DNA from: Pseudogemmatithrix spongiicola
GTDB taxonomy: Bacteria; Gemmatimonadota; Gemmatimonadetes; Gemmatimonadales; Gemmatimonadaceae
Assembly: GCF_030623445.1 (NCBI RefSeq)
Contig: NZ_CP130613.1
Span: 2,852,001-2,916,000, forward strand
DNA length: 64,000 nt
Direction: 5' to 3'
In this document: positions 10,419 to 20,013 of the stretch, in pieces
Layout: every line of letters begins with the position of its first letter
Numbering within the stretch: the stretch's first letter is position 1
Made by a program: the position numbers and the translations under genes
Notes under the pieces: generated by a model
Databases searched by the model: none
Told to the model about the DNA's origin: nothing
Seen by the model: only the letters and a program-made list of their open reading frames with translations

Positions 10419-11273
10419 TCAGGGTGCAAGCAAACGGCGAACGGCCGCGCCCGCGGCCTGCACCGCCGCGAGATCCACGCCCGTCTCGTAGCCGCTGGCG
10501 GCAAGCATCGCGAGCACCGCCTCGGTCGCGACGTTCCCCGTCGCGCCTGGCGCGAACGGACATCCCCCCAGGCCTGCGGCACTCGCATCGATGCTGCGCA
10601 CGCCAAGCGCGAGGCAGGCCTCGAGGTTCACGAGCGCCCGGCCGTAGGTGTCGTGGAAGTGCGCATTCACGCGCGTGGCGTCCGTCAGCGCCAGCACCGC
10701 CTCGAACACCGCACGCGTACGCTCGGGCGTGCCCACGCCGATGGTGTCGGCGATGGACAGCTCATCCACGCCGAGATCGAGTAGCCGCGCCGCCACGTCG
10801 CGCACCGCGGCCGGGGCAATGTCGCCTTCGTACGGACAGCCGAGGGCGCAGGACACGGTGCCCCGCACCTGCAGGCCGTTGGCCTTCGCCCGCGCGACCA
10901 CCGGCCGGAACCGCTCGATCGATTCGGCGACCGAGCAGTTGATGTTCTTCTGCGAGAACGTTTCGCTGGCCGCGCCGAACACCACGATGCCATCGGGGCG
11001 TGTGGTTAGCGCGCGGTCGTATCCGCGCTCGTTCGGCACCAACACCGTGTACCGCGCGCCCGGACGGCGCGTGATCGCCGCCATCACCTGCTCGGCGTCC
11101 GCCAGCTGCGGAATCGCCTTGGGGCTCACGAAGCTCGTCACTTCGATGACCGGCACGCCGGCGGCGCTGAGCGCATCTACCAGCGCGACCTTGGCCGCGA
11201 CGGGCAGCACGGCCTTCTCGTTCTGCAGCCCGTCGCGGGGCGAAACCTCGACGATGGTGACACGGGAGGGCAT
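10419..11273 (-). CDS. mvaB: Hydroxymethylglutaryl-CoA lyase
   Basis: A 284-residue TIM-barrel enzyme of the HMGL-like family. It cleaves HMG-CoA to acetyl-CoA and acetoacetate at the end of leucine degradation. The N-terminal VSPRDGLQNE carries the catalytic Arg-Asp pair. The HMGL signature (AGLGGCPFAPGATGNVATE) with the active-site cysteine is near residue 235, and the metal-binding His pair is in NAHFHDTYG. The length is normal for bacterial HMG-CoA lyases. Its ATG lies only 11 bp from the divergent gluQ start, so at least one promoter must lie in the neighbouring coding region or one transcript is leaderless. Confidence 0.92.
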   Translation of the reverse strand: MPSRVTIVEVSPRDGLQNEKAVLPVAAKVALVDALSAAGVPVIEVTSFVSPKAIPQLADAEQVMAAITRRPGARYTVLVPNERGYDRALTTRPDGIVVFGAASETFSQKNINCSVAESIERFRPVVARAKANGLQVRGTVSCALGCPYEGDIAPAAVRDVAARLLDLGVDELSIADTIGVGTPERTRAVFEAVLALTDATRVNAHFHDTYGRALVNLEACLALGVRSIDASAAGLGGCPFAPGATGNVATEAVLAMLAASGYETGVDLAAVQAAGAAVRRLLAP

Positions 11274-11284
11274 CCCGAAGCATA

Positions 11285-12259
11285 ATGAAGGCGCATGCGA
11301 CCCGTCTCCTTGCGCCCGTGATCCTCCGCGAAATCCCGCGCGGGTTCACCACGCGCTTCGCGCCCGCCCCCACGGGCCACCTGCACCTCGGACACATCGT
11401 CAACGCCGTCTGGGTGTGGGGCCTCGCGCGCGCCTACGACGGCCGTGTCATCCTGCGCCTCGAGGATCATGACCGCGGCCGCTGCCGGCCTGAGTACGAG
11501 CAGAGCATCCTCGACGACCTGGAGTGGCTCGGGCTCGACGGGGACATCGCGCCGATTGCGACGTTCCGCGCCGGCAGCACGCCGTTTCGCCAGCACGACA
11601 ACGCGGCGCGCTACGCCAGGGCGCTCGCTGAGTTGGAGACGCGTGGGCTTGCCTATCCCTGCACCTGCTCGCGCAGCGACATCGACCGCGCCTGGGCCGA
11701 GGCTTGGTCGCGCGAACAGCCGGGCATCCCGCTGCTCGAGGGCGTGGAACCGCGCTACACCGGCACCTGCCGCCACCGCGGCATCGCCCCCGACGCCACG
11801 CCAGCGCGCCGCATCGTCATGGACGCGGATGACCCGGTCGTCTTCGACGACCTCCGCGACGGACGTCAGGTACAAGACCCGCAGCTGCAATGCGGCGACC
11901 TGCTCGCCCGCGATCGCCTCGGCAACTTCACATACCAGTTCTGCGTGACCGTCGACGACCTCGACCAAGGCGTGGACCTCGTGATCCGCGGCGAGGATCT
12001 ACTCGACAGCACGGGCCGCCAGATCCTGCTCTCGCGCCTCCTGGGACGCGAGCGCGCGCCGGAGTTCCTGCACCATCGGCTGGTACGCCATCCCGACGGC
12101 CGCAAGCTGAGCAAGAGCGCCGGCGACACCGGCGTGCGCGAGCTGCGGGCGTTCGGCGCCACACCCGCGGCCGTGCTCGGGCGCGCCGCCCAGCTCGGCG
12201 GACTCCCGCATGACGGGGCCCCGATCGCCGCTACGGAACTCCACCGCCTGTTCCGCTGA
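11285..12259 (+). CDS. gluQ: Glutamyl-Q tRNA(Asp) synthetase
   Basis: A GluRS paralogue without the anticodon-binding domain. It attaches glutamate to queuosine-34 of tRNA(Asp). It has the class I HIGH motif as HLHLGH, the KMSKS motif as KLSKS, and zinc ligands in the pattern CTC, Y, C (PCTCSRSDI to YTGTC), which distinguish GluQ from discriminating GluRS. At 324 residues it is slightly longer than usual; a GTG at 11318 is an alternative start that would remove 11 residues. The gene stands alone on its strand, divergent from HMG-CoA lyase. Confidence 0.9.
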   Translation: MKAHATRLLAPVILREIPRGFTTRFAPAPTGHLHLGHIVNAVWVWGLARAYDGRVILRLEDHDRGRCRPEYEQSILDDLEWLGLDGDIAPIATFRAGSTPFRQHDNAARYARALAELETRGLAYPCTCSRSDIDRAWAEAWSREQPGIPLLEGVEPRYTGTCRHRGIAPDATPARRIVMDADDPVVFDDLRDGRQVQDPQLQCGDLLARDRLGNFTYQFCVTVDDLDQGVDLVIRGEDLLDSTGRQILLSRLLGRERAPEFLHHRLVRHPDGRKLSKSAGDTGVRELRAFGATPAAVLGRAAQLGGLPHDGAPIAATELHRLFR

Positions 12260-12308
12260 GCGCCACGCGGCGCGAGATTGCGCCGATGCACGTCCCCCGC
12301 GTCCAGCC

Positions 12309-13682
12309 GTGACCGCGCCGCTCGTCGCACTCGCGCTCTTCCTCGTCCTGCAGCTCGGCATCGGCGTGTGGATCTCGCGCCGCATCGCCACCGAGGATGA
12401 CTACCTCGTCGCCGGACGGCGGCTCGGGCCGCTGCTCGCGACGTTCTCGATCTTCGCGACATGGTTCGGCGCCGAGACGGTCATCGGCTCGGCGGGCGAG
12501 GCCTTCGCGCACGGCGTATCGCTCGGCTCCGCGGAGCCCTTCGGCTACGGACTCTGCCTCGTGCTGATGGGCCTCTTCCTCGCGCGCCCGCTGTGGAATC
12601 TCGGCATGACCACGCTCGCGGATCTCTACCGCGCGCGCTTCGGCATCCGCGTCGAACGCTTGGCCGCCGTGCTGCTGGTGCCGGCGTCCGTCCTCTGGGC
12701 GGCCGCGCAGATCCGGGCCTTCGGCAGCGTCGTCGCGCTGGTCGGCAACGTGCAGATCGAATCGGCCATCGGCATCGCCGCGCTCTTCGTGATCGCCTAC
12801 ACCACGTTCGGCGGATTGCTGGCCGACGCCTACACCGACGTGATCCAGGGCATCGTGCTCGCCGTCGGTCTCCTGCTCCTGCTCGGGGCAACCGTCGGGC
12901 ATGTCGGAGGCGTCAGCGCCTCCTTCGCCGCCATCGCCGCATCGGACAAGGTGAACCTCACGCCGGCGGCCGCCGGGCCGTGGTACCTCACCCTCGAGGC
13001 GTGGGCGATTCCCGTCATCGGCTCGCTGACGACCACCGAAGTCGTCAGCCGCGTCATCGCCGCGCGCTCGGGAACCGTGGCGCGACGTGCCTCGCTCACG
13101 GCCGGCACGCTGTACATCGCATTGGGCCTCATCCCGATCGCCGTCGCGTTGCTGGCCACGCAGTTCATCGGGCCGCTGGCAGACGCGGAGGCCGTGTTGC
13201 CCGCGGTCGCGCGCGAGCTGCTGCCGCCGATCGCGTTCGCCGTGTTCGCCGGCGGCCTCGTCTCGGCGATTCTCTCGACCGTAGACTCCACCTTGCTCGT
13301 GTCGGCCGGCCTGCTGACGCACAACCTGATCGTGCCGCTTGGCAAGATCACGGACGAGCGCCGGAAGCTGTGGATCGCGCGCAGCGGCGTCATGGCCTTC
13401 GGTCTCGTCGCGTACCTGCTCGCGCTCTCGACCAGTGGTGTCCTCGCGCTCGTCGAGCAGGCATCGGCCCTCGGATCCACAGGGATCGTGGTCACCGTGC
13501 TGTTCGGGCTCTTCACGAAGCTTGGCTCGCCGCGCACCGCTGGGGCGACGCTCATCGTCGGCCTCGTGAGCTATGTTCTCGGCGTCACGGTCGGCGTCGA
13601 GACGCCCTTCCTCGCGTCGCTGGCCCTCTCGCTGCTCACCTGGGGACTCGGATGCACACTCGACGCACGGGCGTCCTCCTAG
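12309..13682 (+). CDS. Sodium:solute symporter (SSS family)
   Basis: A 457-residue polytopic membrane protein starting at the GTG at 12309 (TAPLVALALFLVLQLGIGVW). It has about a dozen hydrophobic helices and the family's early [23 protein letters not shown] region, where the sodium site of the LeuT-like fold begins. A Na2-site-like region (FAGGLVSAILSTVDSTLLV) is present near residue 320. The substrate is not evident. Its last 31 bp overlap the start of the NRAMP-like gene, so the two carriers are translated from one message. Confidence 0.88.
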   Translation: MTAPLVALALFLVLQLGIGVWISRRIATEDDYLVAGRRLGPLLATFSIFATWFGAETVIGSAGEAFAHGVSLGSAEPFGYGLCLVLMGLFLARPLWNLGMTTLADLYRARFGIRVERLAAVLLVPASVLWAAAQIRAFGSVVALVGNVQIESAIGIAALFVIAYTTFGGLLADAYTDVIQGIVLAVGLLLLLGATVGHVGGVSASFAAIAASDKVNLTPAAAGPWYLTLEAWAIPVIGSLTTTEVVSRVIAARSGTVARRASLTAGTLYIALGLIPIAVALLATQFIGPLADAEAVLPAVARELLPPIAFAVFAGGLVSAILSTVDSTLLVSAGLLTHNLIVPLGKITDERRKLWIARSGVMAFGLVAYLLALSTSGVLALVEQASALGSTGIVVTVLFGLFTKLGSPRTAGATLIVGLVSYVLGVTVGVETPFLASLALSLLTWGLGCTLDARASS

Positions 13683-14839
13683 GCGCGGCGTTCCTGATGG
13701 CCACCTCGGCCATCGGGCCGGGGTTCCTCACGCAGACCGCCGTGTTCACCGAGCGGTTGGGTCCGAGTTTCGCGTTCGCGATCCTCATCAGCGTTCTCAT
13801 CGACATCGTCGCGCAGGTCAGCATCTGGCGCGTGCTGACGATCTCCGGCAAGCGCGCCACCGACGTCGGCAACGCCGTCGCGCGAGGCCTCGGCACGCTG
13901 CTCGCGATCTTGGTGGCGCTCGGCGGCCTCGCGTTCAACATCGGCAACGTGGCCGGCACGGGGGTGGGTCTTGAAGCGGCGCTCGGCGTCCCGGTCACCA
14001 TCGGTGCGGTGCTGAGCGCAGCGTTCGCCATCGCGATCTTCCTCATCCGCGAAGCCGGGAAGGTGATGGACCGCATGAGCGTCGTGCTCGGCGCGTGCCT
14101 CATCCTCCTGACGGTATACGTGGCGATCACGAGCCAGCCGCCGGTGGCCGAGGCGGCGCTGCGCAGCGTGTGGCCGACGCGCGTGGATGCCCTGAGCATC
14201 GTGACGATCGTCGGCGGCACGGTCGGTGGCTACATCACCTTTTCCGGCGCGCACCGCCTCGTCGACGCGGGGATCCACGGCCTCGGCGCCGTGCAGGAAG
14301 TCACGCGGACCGCCATCACGGCCATCTCCGCCGCCACGGTGATGCGCATCGTGCTGTTCCTCGCGGCGCTCGGCGTCGTGCACCAGGGCCTCGCGCTGGA
14401 TCCGGCGAACCCACCGGGCTCCGTGTTCCGCCTCGCCACCGGGGCCGTGGGATACCGCCTGTTCGGCGTCGTGATGTGGACCGCCGCGGTGACGTCGCTC
14501 ATCGGCGCCGCATACACGAGCGTGTCGTTCCTGCGCGACCTGCATCCCGCCATCGACCGGCACTGGCAGCGCGCGGTCATCGTGCTCATCGCGTTCTCGA
14601 CGATCGTCTTCGTGCTCACGGGCCGTCCGGCGCGCACGATGGTCGTCGTGGGGACGCTCAACGGCCTCATTCTCCCGCTCGCCTTGGGGACCATGCTCGT
14701 CGCCGCCCACCGGACGGACATCATCGGCGCCTATCGCCAGCCTCGGTGGCTCACCGCGGGCGGTGCCGTCGCCGCGGTGGCGATGGCTATCGCCGGCGCA
14801 TTCGTCGCGTGGCGAGACCTGCCTGGGCTGCTGCGTTAG
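13652..14839 (+). CDS. NRAMP-like divalent cation/proton transporter family protein
   Basis: A 395-residue membrane protein starting at the ATG at 13652, inside the 3' end of the symporter gene. It opens with the family's first helix (LMATSAIGPGFLTQTAVFTE), but the metal-binding DPGN motif of true NRAMP manganese/iron importers is replaced by IGPGFLTQ. That makes it resemble the YcsG-type branch, which is often linked to hydroxy- or oxoproline metabolism. About eleven helices follow. The substrate is therefore uncertain: metal transport cannot be assumed. Confidence 0.8.
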   Translation: MHTRRTGVLLGAAFLMATSAIGPGFLTQTAVFTERLGPSFAFAILISVLIDIVAQVSIWRVLTISGKRATDVGNAVARGLGTLLAILVALGGLAFNIGNVAGTGVGLEAALGVPVTIGAVLSAAFAIAIFLIREAGKVMDRMSVVLGACLILLTVYVAITSQPPVAEAALRSVWPTRVDALSIVTIVGGTVGGYITFSGAHRLVDAGIHGLGAVQEVTRTAITAISAATVMRIVLFLAALGVVHQGLALDPANPPGSVFRLATGAVGYRLFGVVMWTAAVTSLIGAAYTSVSFLRDLHPAIDRHWQRAVIVLIAFSTIVFVLTGRPARTMVVVGTLNGLILPLALGTMLVAAHRTDIIGAYRQPRWLTAGGAVAAVAMAIAGAFVAWRDLPGLLR

Positions 14840-14897
14840 CGCTTCCTCTCGACGCCGCTCCGGGCGTAGTTTCCCGCATCCCTCACCGGAGCCACCC

Positions 14898-16046
14898 GTG
14901 GCATTCTCGCGTCGTTCATTCGTCCGCGCTCTCGGCCTCGGCGGCACTGCCGCCCTCACCGCGCCGAGCTGGGTGGGCGCCCGTGGCCTCGAGTCGCTCG
15001 CCGGCAGCGGCGACCTCGTCGAGCTCGAGCGCACGCTGCAGGGCGGCGCGATCCGACTGATGAGCAACGAGAATCCCAACGGTCCCGTGCCCGCGGCGAT
15101 TCGCGCGATGCAGGCCAGCTTCCATGAGGCGGCGTGGTACCCGGCCAGCACCGAAGGCCGTGTCCGCACGGCGCTTGCCCGTTCCTTCAACATGCCGGAG
15201 GAGCAGATCCTCCTCGGCTCGGGCTCCGGTGAGATCCTCAAGGTCGCCGTGCAGGCCTTCTGCTCGCCGACCAAGCATCTCGTCACCGCGATCCCGACCT
15301 TCGAGACGCCGACGGCCACCGCGCGCGGCTTGGGATTCCCCGTGCGGGAAGTGCCGCTCGACAGCCAACTGCGACTCGACCTCGACGGCATGCTGCGCGA
15401 GGTCCGCGGCGCTGGGCTGGTGTTCCTGTGTAATCCGAACAATCCGACGGGGCATGTGCACGGCAAGGCGGCCGTCGAACGCTTCATCACGGCCGTGCTG
15501 GCGGCGGACCCCGAAGTCGTCATCCTCGTCGACGAGGCGTATCACGAGTTCGTGGACGATCCCTCGTACGCAAGCGCGCTGCCGATCGTGGCGTCGCAGC
15601 CGCGCGTGTTCGTGTCGCGCACCTTCTCCAAGATCTACGGCCTCGCCGGTCTCCGCGTCGGCTACGCCTTCGGGCAGCCGGCCACGCTCGAGCGCATGGC
15701 GGCGCACCGCGTATCGAACGGCGTCGGCGCGCTGGCGCAGGTGGCCGCGGTCGCCGCACTCGCCGACACGGCGCAGATGGCCCGCGAGCAGCAACTGAAC
15801 CGTGAGGCCCGCGCGTACACGGCCCGCGTCTTCACGGATCTCGGCTATCAGGTGATTCCCTCGCAGACCAACTTCGTGTTCGTCAACGTGCGGCGCGATG
15901 CGCTCGCCTTCCAGGCCGCCTGCCGCACGGAGGGGCTCATCGTCGGTCGCGCGTTCCCGCCGATGACGCAGTGGTCGCGCGTGTCCATCGGCACGATGGA
16001 CGAGATGCGCCGGGCGGCGCCGGCGTTCCGGAAGCTGCTCGGCTAG
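14898..16046 (+). CDS. Tat-exported histidinol-phosphate-type aminotransferase
   Basis: A 382-residue fold-type I PLP enzyme starting at the GTG at 14898. Its N-terminus is a twin-arginine signal (SRRSFVRALGLGGTAALTAP), which is unusual because HisC-like enzymes are cytoplasmic. The body has CNPNNPTG, the VDEAYHEF aspartate/tyrosine region and the PLP lysine in SRTFSKIYGLAGLRVGY. No his genes are nearby, so it is more likely an exported amino-acid or phosphono-amino-acid transaminase than a histidine biosynthetic enzyme. Its stop codon TAG overlaps the stop of the convergent Lrp gene at a shared CTAG. Confidence 0.85.
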   Translation: MAFSRRSFVRALGLGGTAALTAPSWVGARGLESLAGSGDLVELERTLQGGAIRLMSNENPNGPVPAAIRAMQASFHEAAWYPASTEGRVRTALARSFNMPEEQILLGSGSGEILKVAVQAFCSPTKHLVTAIPTFETPTATARGLGFPVREVPLDSQLRLDLDGMLREVRGAGLVFLCNPNNPTGHVHGKAAVERFITAVLAADPEVVILVDEAYHEFVDDPSYASALPIVASQPRVFVSRTFSKIYGLAGLRVGYAFGQPATLERMAAHRVSNGVGALAQVAAVAALADTAQMAREQQLNREARAYTARVFTDLGYQVIPSQTNFVFVNVRRDALAFQAACRTEGLIVGRAFPPMTQWSRVSIGTMDEMRRAAPAFRKLLG

Positions 16047-16576
16047 GCGTCCGTCTGGCGTTCGGCGCGGCGCGGCTCCACCGCGCCGAACGCGACGCTC
16101 CGCCGGTGTGAGAAGATCAGATTCGTCTCGAGGTGCGCGACCTCCGTGCGCCCCGCGAACGCCGTCAGCACGAACTCCCGCAGGTGCGCCGCATCGTGCA
16201 CCGCCACATGCACGAGATAGTCGTTGGCGCCCGCCACGTGGTGCCACGCGAGCACTTCCGGGAGCGTGGCAAGGTGCCGCTCGAACGCCGTGATGGCCGC
16301 GCGCACATGCTTCTCCAGTCTCACCGCGACCATCGCCTGCAGGGTGACGCCGAAGGCCCCCAGCGCCACGTCGGCGTGATAGCCGCGCAGCACCCCTCCC
16401 TGTTCCAGCCGCCGCACCCGCGCCAGGCAGCTCGACGGCGACAGCCCCACCTTGGCCGCGAGCTCCTTATTCGACAACCGCGCATTGTGCTGCAAGTGCG
16501 CGAGAATCAGGCGATCCGTGCGGTCGAGGGTCGCAATTAGCCCTTCTGACAGAATCTTCTGCGGCAATTGTCGCAT
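16043..16576 (-). CDS. Lrp/AsnC family transcriptional regulator
   Basis: A 177-residue regulator starting at the ATG at 16576. The N-terminal winged helix-turn-helix (residues about 15-65, LDRTDRLILAHLQHNARLSN, KVGLSPSSCLARVRRLE) is followed by the RAM effector domain (VTLQAMVAVRLEKHV, ANDYLVHVAVHD), which normally binds amino acids and forms octamers. It is divergent from the PLP lyase/FAD oxidase/deaminase operon across 52 bp, so it most likely controls that operon and itself. The longer frame upstream would run into the divergent gene and is not used. Confidence 0.9.
   Translation of the reverse strand: MRQLPQKILSEGLIATLDRTDRLILAHLQHNARLSNKELAAKVGLSPSSCLARVRRLEQGGVLRGYHADVALGAFGVTLQAMVAVRLEKHVRAAITAFERHLATLPEVLAWHHVAGANDYLVHVAVHDAAHLREFVLTAFAGRTEVAHLETNLIFSHRRSVAFGAVEPRRAERQTDA
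16059..16092. terminator. Strong hairpin at the convergent gene ends
   Basis: A perfect 12-bp stem (CGTTCGGCGCGG, 16059-16070, pairing with 16081-16092) with a 10-nt loop sits inside the last codons of the Lrp gene, just beyond the stop of the aminotransferase. There is no T-run on either strand, so intrinsic termination is only a guess. A role in 3'-end stability is equally possible. Confidence 0.4.
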
Positions 16577-16628
16577 CCTGTGTGATTTCCTGCTGAATTG
16601 TACATAGAATCCGCACAGGAGACGAGCC
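16577..16628. promoter_or_regulatory. Divergent Lrp/PLP-lyase control region
   Basis: The 52-bp gap is relatively A+T-rich (GATTTCC, GAATTGTACATAGAAT). It is bracketed by the inverted repeat TCCTGTG (16576-16582) and CACAGGA (16614-16620). The right arm doubles as the Shine-Dalgarno sequence of the lyase gene. The arrangement suits autoregulation and repression by the Lrp protein, but no exact Lrp box was identified. Confidence 0.4.
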
Positions 16629-17849
16629 GTGCCCCCATCCTTCGCCACCCGCGCCGTCCACGCCGGACGCGCCGACTTTACCGACCTCGGCGTCCACGCC
16701 CCGCCGCTCGATCTCAGCTCCACGTATCCGACACCGGATCTCGCCGCGGCCGCCGCCTCCTACGACGCGCTCGCCGGTGGCGACGCCCCTCGTGGCAATG
16801 CCGTCTATTCCCGGCTCTTCAATCCGACCACCGACCGCGCCGAACGCGCGATCGCCGAGCTCGAAGGCGCCGAGGATGCCGCCGCGTTCGCCTCGGGCAT
16901 GGCCGCCATCGCCGCGGTGCTGCTGGACGCGCGACAGCGTGGCCGGCATGTCGTCGCGGTGCGACCCCTGTACGGCGGCACCGACCACCTATTGGCCAGC
17001 AACACGTTCGACCTTGACGTGTCGTGGGTGGCCGCCGCGGAGATCGCCACGGCCGTGCGCGCGGATACCTCGCTCGTCTATATCGAGACGCCTGCGAACC
17101 CCACGCTCGACCTCGTCGACATCGCCGACGTCGTGCGCCAAGCGGGGCACGTGCCCGTCTGCGTGGATTCCACCTTCGCGACGCCGGTCCTGCAGCGGCC
17201 GCTGGCGCACGGTGCGGCCCTCGTGCTGCATTCGGCGACCAAGTTCCTCGGCGGCCACGGCGATGTGCTTGCCGGCGTCGTCGCCGGGCCGCACGCGCAC
17301 ATCGCGCGGCTCAAGCACCTCCGCGCCATCACCGGTGGCGTGCTGCATCCTCTCGCCAGCTACCTCCTGCACCGCGGCCTGCCCACGCTGGAACTGCGCG
17401 TGTTGCGCATGCAGCAGACGGCCGACATCCTCGCGACGCGTCTCGCCGAGTCGCCGCGCGTCCAGCGCGTGTTCTATCCGGGCATGCCCGGCCAGGATCC
17501 CCGCGGCCTGATCGGTCGCCAGATGGCCGGGCCCGGCAGCATCCTCAGCTTCACGCTCGTCGAGGACAGCGCCGATGCGATGCAGCGCTTCATCTCGCGA
17601 CTGCGCCTCATCACGCCCGCCGTGAGCTTGGGCTCCACCGACACGCTCATCCAGCCGCCGGCCGCGCTGACGCACCGTGCGGTGGACCCCGCCGCACGCG
17701 CCGCCAGCCACATCACGCCGGGACTCGCACGGCTTTCCGTCGGACTCGAGTCGGCAGATGACCTCTGGCAGGACCTCGCGCAGGCCCTCGACGGCGTCGC
17801 GCGCGCCGCCCCCATCCACACGGGCGAGATGCTAGCTTCCACGGCGTGA
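16629..17849 (+). CDS. Cys/Met-metabolism PLP-dependent lyase (methionine gamma-lyase / cystathionine gamma-synthase type)
   Basis: A 406-residue enzyme of the trans-sulfuration family, starting at the GTG at 16629 with AGGAG upstream. It shows [21 protein letters not shown], the PLP phosphate region [23 protein letters not shown], and the Schiff-base lysine in [12 protein letters not shown]. The C-terminal [18 protein letters not shown] is typical for gamma-elimination enzymes. Adjacent genes (Lrp regulator, FAD amine oxidase) favour a catabolic lyase over biosynthesis. It overlaps the next gene by 4 bp (GTGA). Confidence 0.85.
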   Translation: MPPSFATRAVHAGRADFTDLGVHAPPLDLSSTYPTPDLAAAAASYDALAGGDAPRGNAVYSRLFNPTTDRAERAIAELEGAEDAAAFASGMAAIAAVLLDARQRGRHVVAVRPLYGGTDHLLASNTFDLDVSWVAAAEIATAVRADTSLVYIETPANPTLDLVDIADVVRQAGHVPVCVDSTFATPVLQRPLAHGAALVLHSATKFLGGHGDVLAGVVAGPHAHIARLKHLRAITGGVLHPLASYLLHRGLPTLELRVLRMQQTADILATRLAESPRVQRVFYPGMPGQDPRGLIGRQMAGPGSILSFTLVEDSADAMQRFISRLRLITPAVSLGSTDTLIQPPAALTHRAVDPAARAASHITPGLARLSVGLESADDLWQDLAQALDGVARAAPIHTGEMLASTA

Positions 17850-18979
17850 ACGCCATCGAAGCCCTCAACAAGCCCCGTTGGGACGATCACGACTGGGGGC
17901 CGCTGCCGCCGCTCACCCGCGACGCCGAGGCTGAGGTCTGTGTGATCGGCCTCGGTGGCACGGGACTCTCCTGCATCAGTGAGGCCCTGAACCTCGGCGC
18001 CACGTCCGTCATCGGCATCGACGCCGTGGACGTCGCCGCGGGCGCCGCCGGTCGCAACGGCGGCCTGCTCCTCGCGGGCCCGGTGGATTTCCATCACGAT
18101 GCCGTCGAGCGGCACGGCGTGGAGCGCACGCTGGCCATCCACGCGCTCACGGAGCGTGAACTCGCGACGATCCAGCAGGAGACGCCGGGCATCGTCCGCG
18201 TCACCGGCTCGCTTCGCATCGCCGAGACCCCGGAGGAACTTGCCGATTGCGGGAGGCAGTTCACCGCGATGCGCGCCGATGGGCTCGCCGTGGAACACTA
18301 CGACGGTCCCGAGGGCCGCGGACTGCTGTTCCCCCACGACGCCGTGTTCCATCCGCTGAAGCGAGCCCGTGCGCTCGCCACGGCGCTGCGTAGCCGCGGC
18401 GCGCAGCTCTACGGCCAGACCATCGCGCGCAGCATCGAGCCCGGCCGCGTGCGCACCGAGTCGGGCACGATCAGCGCCCGGCACGTCATCGTCTGCGTGG
18501 ACGGCAAGCTCGAATGGCTGTTTCCGGAGTTGCTGGCCGAAGTGCGCACCGCGCGACTGCAGATGCTCGCGACCGCGCCCCAGCTGCCGATCAAGTACGA
18601 CAGGCCCGTCTCGACGCGCTACGGCTTCGACTATTGGCAGCAGCTGGAGGACGGCAGCGTGCTCTTCGGCGGCGGCCGCGACAAGTTCGAGGCCGACGAG
18701 TGGACCACCGACGACGCGCCGGACGCGAAGGTGCAGGAGTACCTCGAGAAGCGCCTCCGCGAGCGGCTCGGCATCAGCACCGACATCACGCATCGTTGGG
18801 CCGCGTCGGTGGCGTTTACGGATTCTGGATTGCCGATCGCCCGCGAACTCGGTGGCGGCGTCTTCGTCGTTGGCGCCTACAGCGGGACCGGCAATCTCGT
18901 CGGCGCCGTCTGCGGACGCGGCGCCGCGCAGTTGGCGCTCACCGGCGAGAACACGCTGCTCGCACCCTTCCAGGACTGA
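17846..18979 (+). CDS. FAD-dependent amino acid/amine oxidoreductase (DadA/glycine oxidase-like)
   Basis: A 377-residue DAO-family flavoprotein starting at the GTG at 17846. The dinucleotide-binding motif is [18 protein letters not shown] (residues about 32-49), followed by the GRNGG flavin-contact motif. A C-terminal FAD segment ([20 protein letters not shown]) closes the fold. It probably oxidises a D-amino acid or secondary amine. Its coupling to the upstream PLP lyase points to amino-acid catabolism. It has no signal peptide. Confidence 0.85.
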   Translation: MNAIEALNKPRWDDHDWGPLPPLTRDAEAEVCVIGLGGTGLSCISEALNLGATSVIGIDAVDVAAGAAGRNGGLLLAGPVDFHHDAVERHGVERTLAIHALTERELATIQQETPGIVRVTGSLRIAETPEELADCGRQFTAMRADGLAVEHYDGPEGRGLLFPHDAVFHPLKRARALATALRSRGAQLYGQTIARSIEPGRVRTESGTISARHVIVCVDGKLEWLFPELLAEVRTARLQMLATAPQLPIKYDRPVSTRYGFDYWQQLEDGSVLFGGGRDKFEADEWTTDDAPDAKVQEYLEKRLRERLGISTDITHRWAASVAFTDSGLPIARELGGGVFVVGAYSGTGNLVGAVCGRGAAQLALTGENTLLAPFQD

Positions 18980-18981
18980 CC

Positions 18982-19566
18982 ATGCGCTGGGAACGGCCAC
19001 CCATGCTCGACGCCACCGTCTCGCTGCCGGCGTGGATCCGCGATGCGGTGGATTTCGACGCACGCTATGAGACGGACGAAGAGAAGATGCGGCTCGCCGT
19101 GCGCCTCGCCGACGCCAACGTCACGCATCGCACCGGCGGTCCTTTCGGCGCGGCCGTCTTCGAGCGCCGCAGCGGCCAGCTGATCAGCGTCGGCGTCAAC
19201 TCGGTCGTGCGGCTCAACAACTGCACGCTGCACGCCGAGATGGTCGCATACCAACTCGCCCAGAAGCGCATCCAGAGCTACTCGCTCGGCGCCGAGGGGC
19301 ACCCGGCGCACGAGCTGTTCACGAGCTGCGAGCCCTGCGCCATGTGCCTCGGCGCGACGCTCTGGAGCGGCGTCAGCCGCGTGGTGATCGCCGCCTCGCG
19401 CGACGACGCGATTGCCATCGGGTTTGACGAAGGCCCGGTGTTCGCGGAGAGCTACGGCTATCTGCGCGAGCGTGGCGTGGAGGTCGTGCCCGGCGTGCTG
19501 CGAGCCGAAGGCCGCGCCGTGTTGCAGCGCTACCAAGACCTTGGCGGTCCGGTCTACAACGGCTGA
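18982..19566 (+). CDS. Nucleoside deaminase (CDA/tRNA-adenosine deaminase fold)
   Basis: A 194-residue zinc deaminase starting 2 bp after the FAD oxidase stop. Zinc ligands are in LHAEMVAYQ (His, with the catalytic Glu) and [15 protein letters not shown] (PCxxC). The closest type is guanine/cytosine-like deaminases of the GuaD/YtcJ-like branch. The combination with amino-acid catabolic enzymes suggests nitrogen scavenging; the substrate is not certain. Confidence 0.87.
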   Translation: MRWERPPMLDATVSLPAWIRDAVDFDARYETDEEKMRLAVRLADANVTHRTGGPFGAAVFERRSGQLISVGVNSVVRLNNCTLHAEMVAYQLAQKRIQSYSLGAEGHPAHELFTSCEPCAMCLGATLWSGVSRVVIAASRDDAIAIGFDEGPVFAESYGYLRERGVEVVPGVLRAEGRAVLQRYQDLGGPVYNG

Positions 19567-19602
19567 CCTAGGCTAGCGGCACAGGGATTGTCTCGGCAGG
19601 GT

Positions 19603-20001
19603 ATGCTCGTCATGCTGACTCGCCTCCTCTTGCTCCTGCTTGTTGCCGGCCTCGGCGGCTGCTACTTCCCCATCACGCGGGCGCACCCCACGCCGTTACC
19701 GTTCGCGCTCGAGTCGCTGGCGCGCGACACCACCATCGTTGGGGAGCTGCGCGTCACTCGGCTAGACGGGCACGACGTCATCTTCAAGGGCTACATGTTG
19801 CTCGGGCGCGACGGGGTGTCCGGCCGTGGACGCGCGACAGGCCCGCGCAGTCGAACCCGGTTCACACCCAGCGACTCAATCGTGCGCATCGTGACCGTGC
19901 GACGCGAAGTACGCGTGATTCCGACGGCGCTGGCCACCGCCGCGGCAAGCACGGCCGCGGTGCTTGCCGTCTGGGGCGCGATAGTCAGTCTCTTCACCTG
20001 A
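19603..20001 (+). CDS. Small predicted lipoprotein, unknown function
   Basis: A 132-residue protein starting at the ATG at 19603, preceded by GGCAGGG. It has a hydrophobic signal and a lipobox at LVAGLGGC, so it is predicted to be lipidated at Cys. The remainder has a small beta-like segment (TTIVGELRVTRLDGHDVIFK) and a C-terminal hydrophobic Ala-rich helix. No family recognised. Its stop codon lies 6 bp before the target duplication of the downstream IS481 element, so the original 3' region of the transcript was interrupted. Confidence 0.65.
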   Translation: MLVMLTRLLLLLLVAGLGGCYFPITRAHPTPLPFALESLARDTTIVGELRVTRLDGHDVIFKGYMLLGRDGVSGRGRATGPRSRTRFTPSDSIVRIVTVRREVRVIPTALATAAASTAAVLAVWGAIVSLFT

Positions 20002-20013
20002 CACCAGCCTAGG

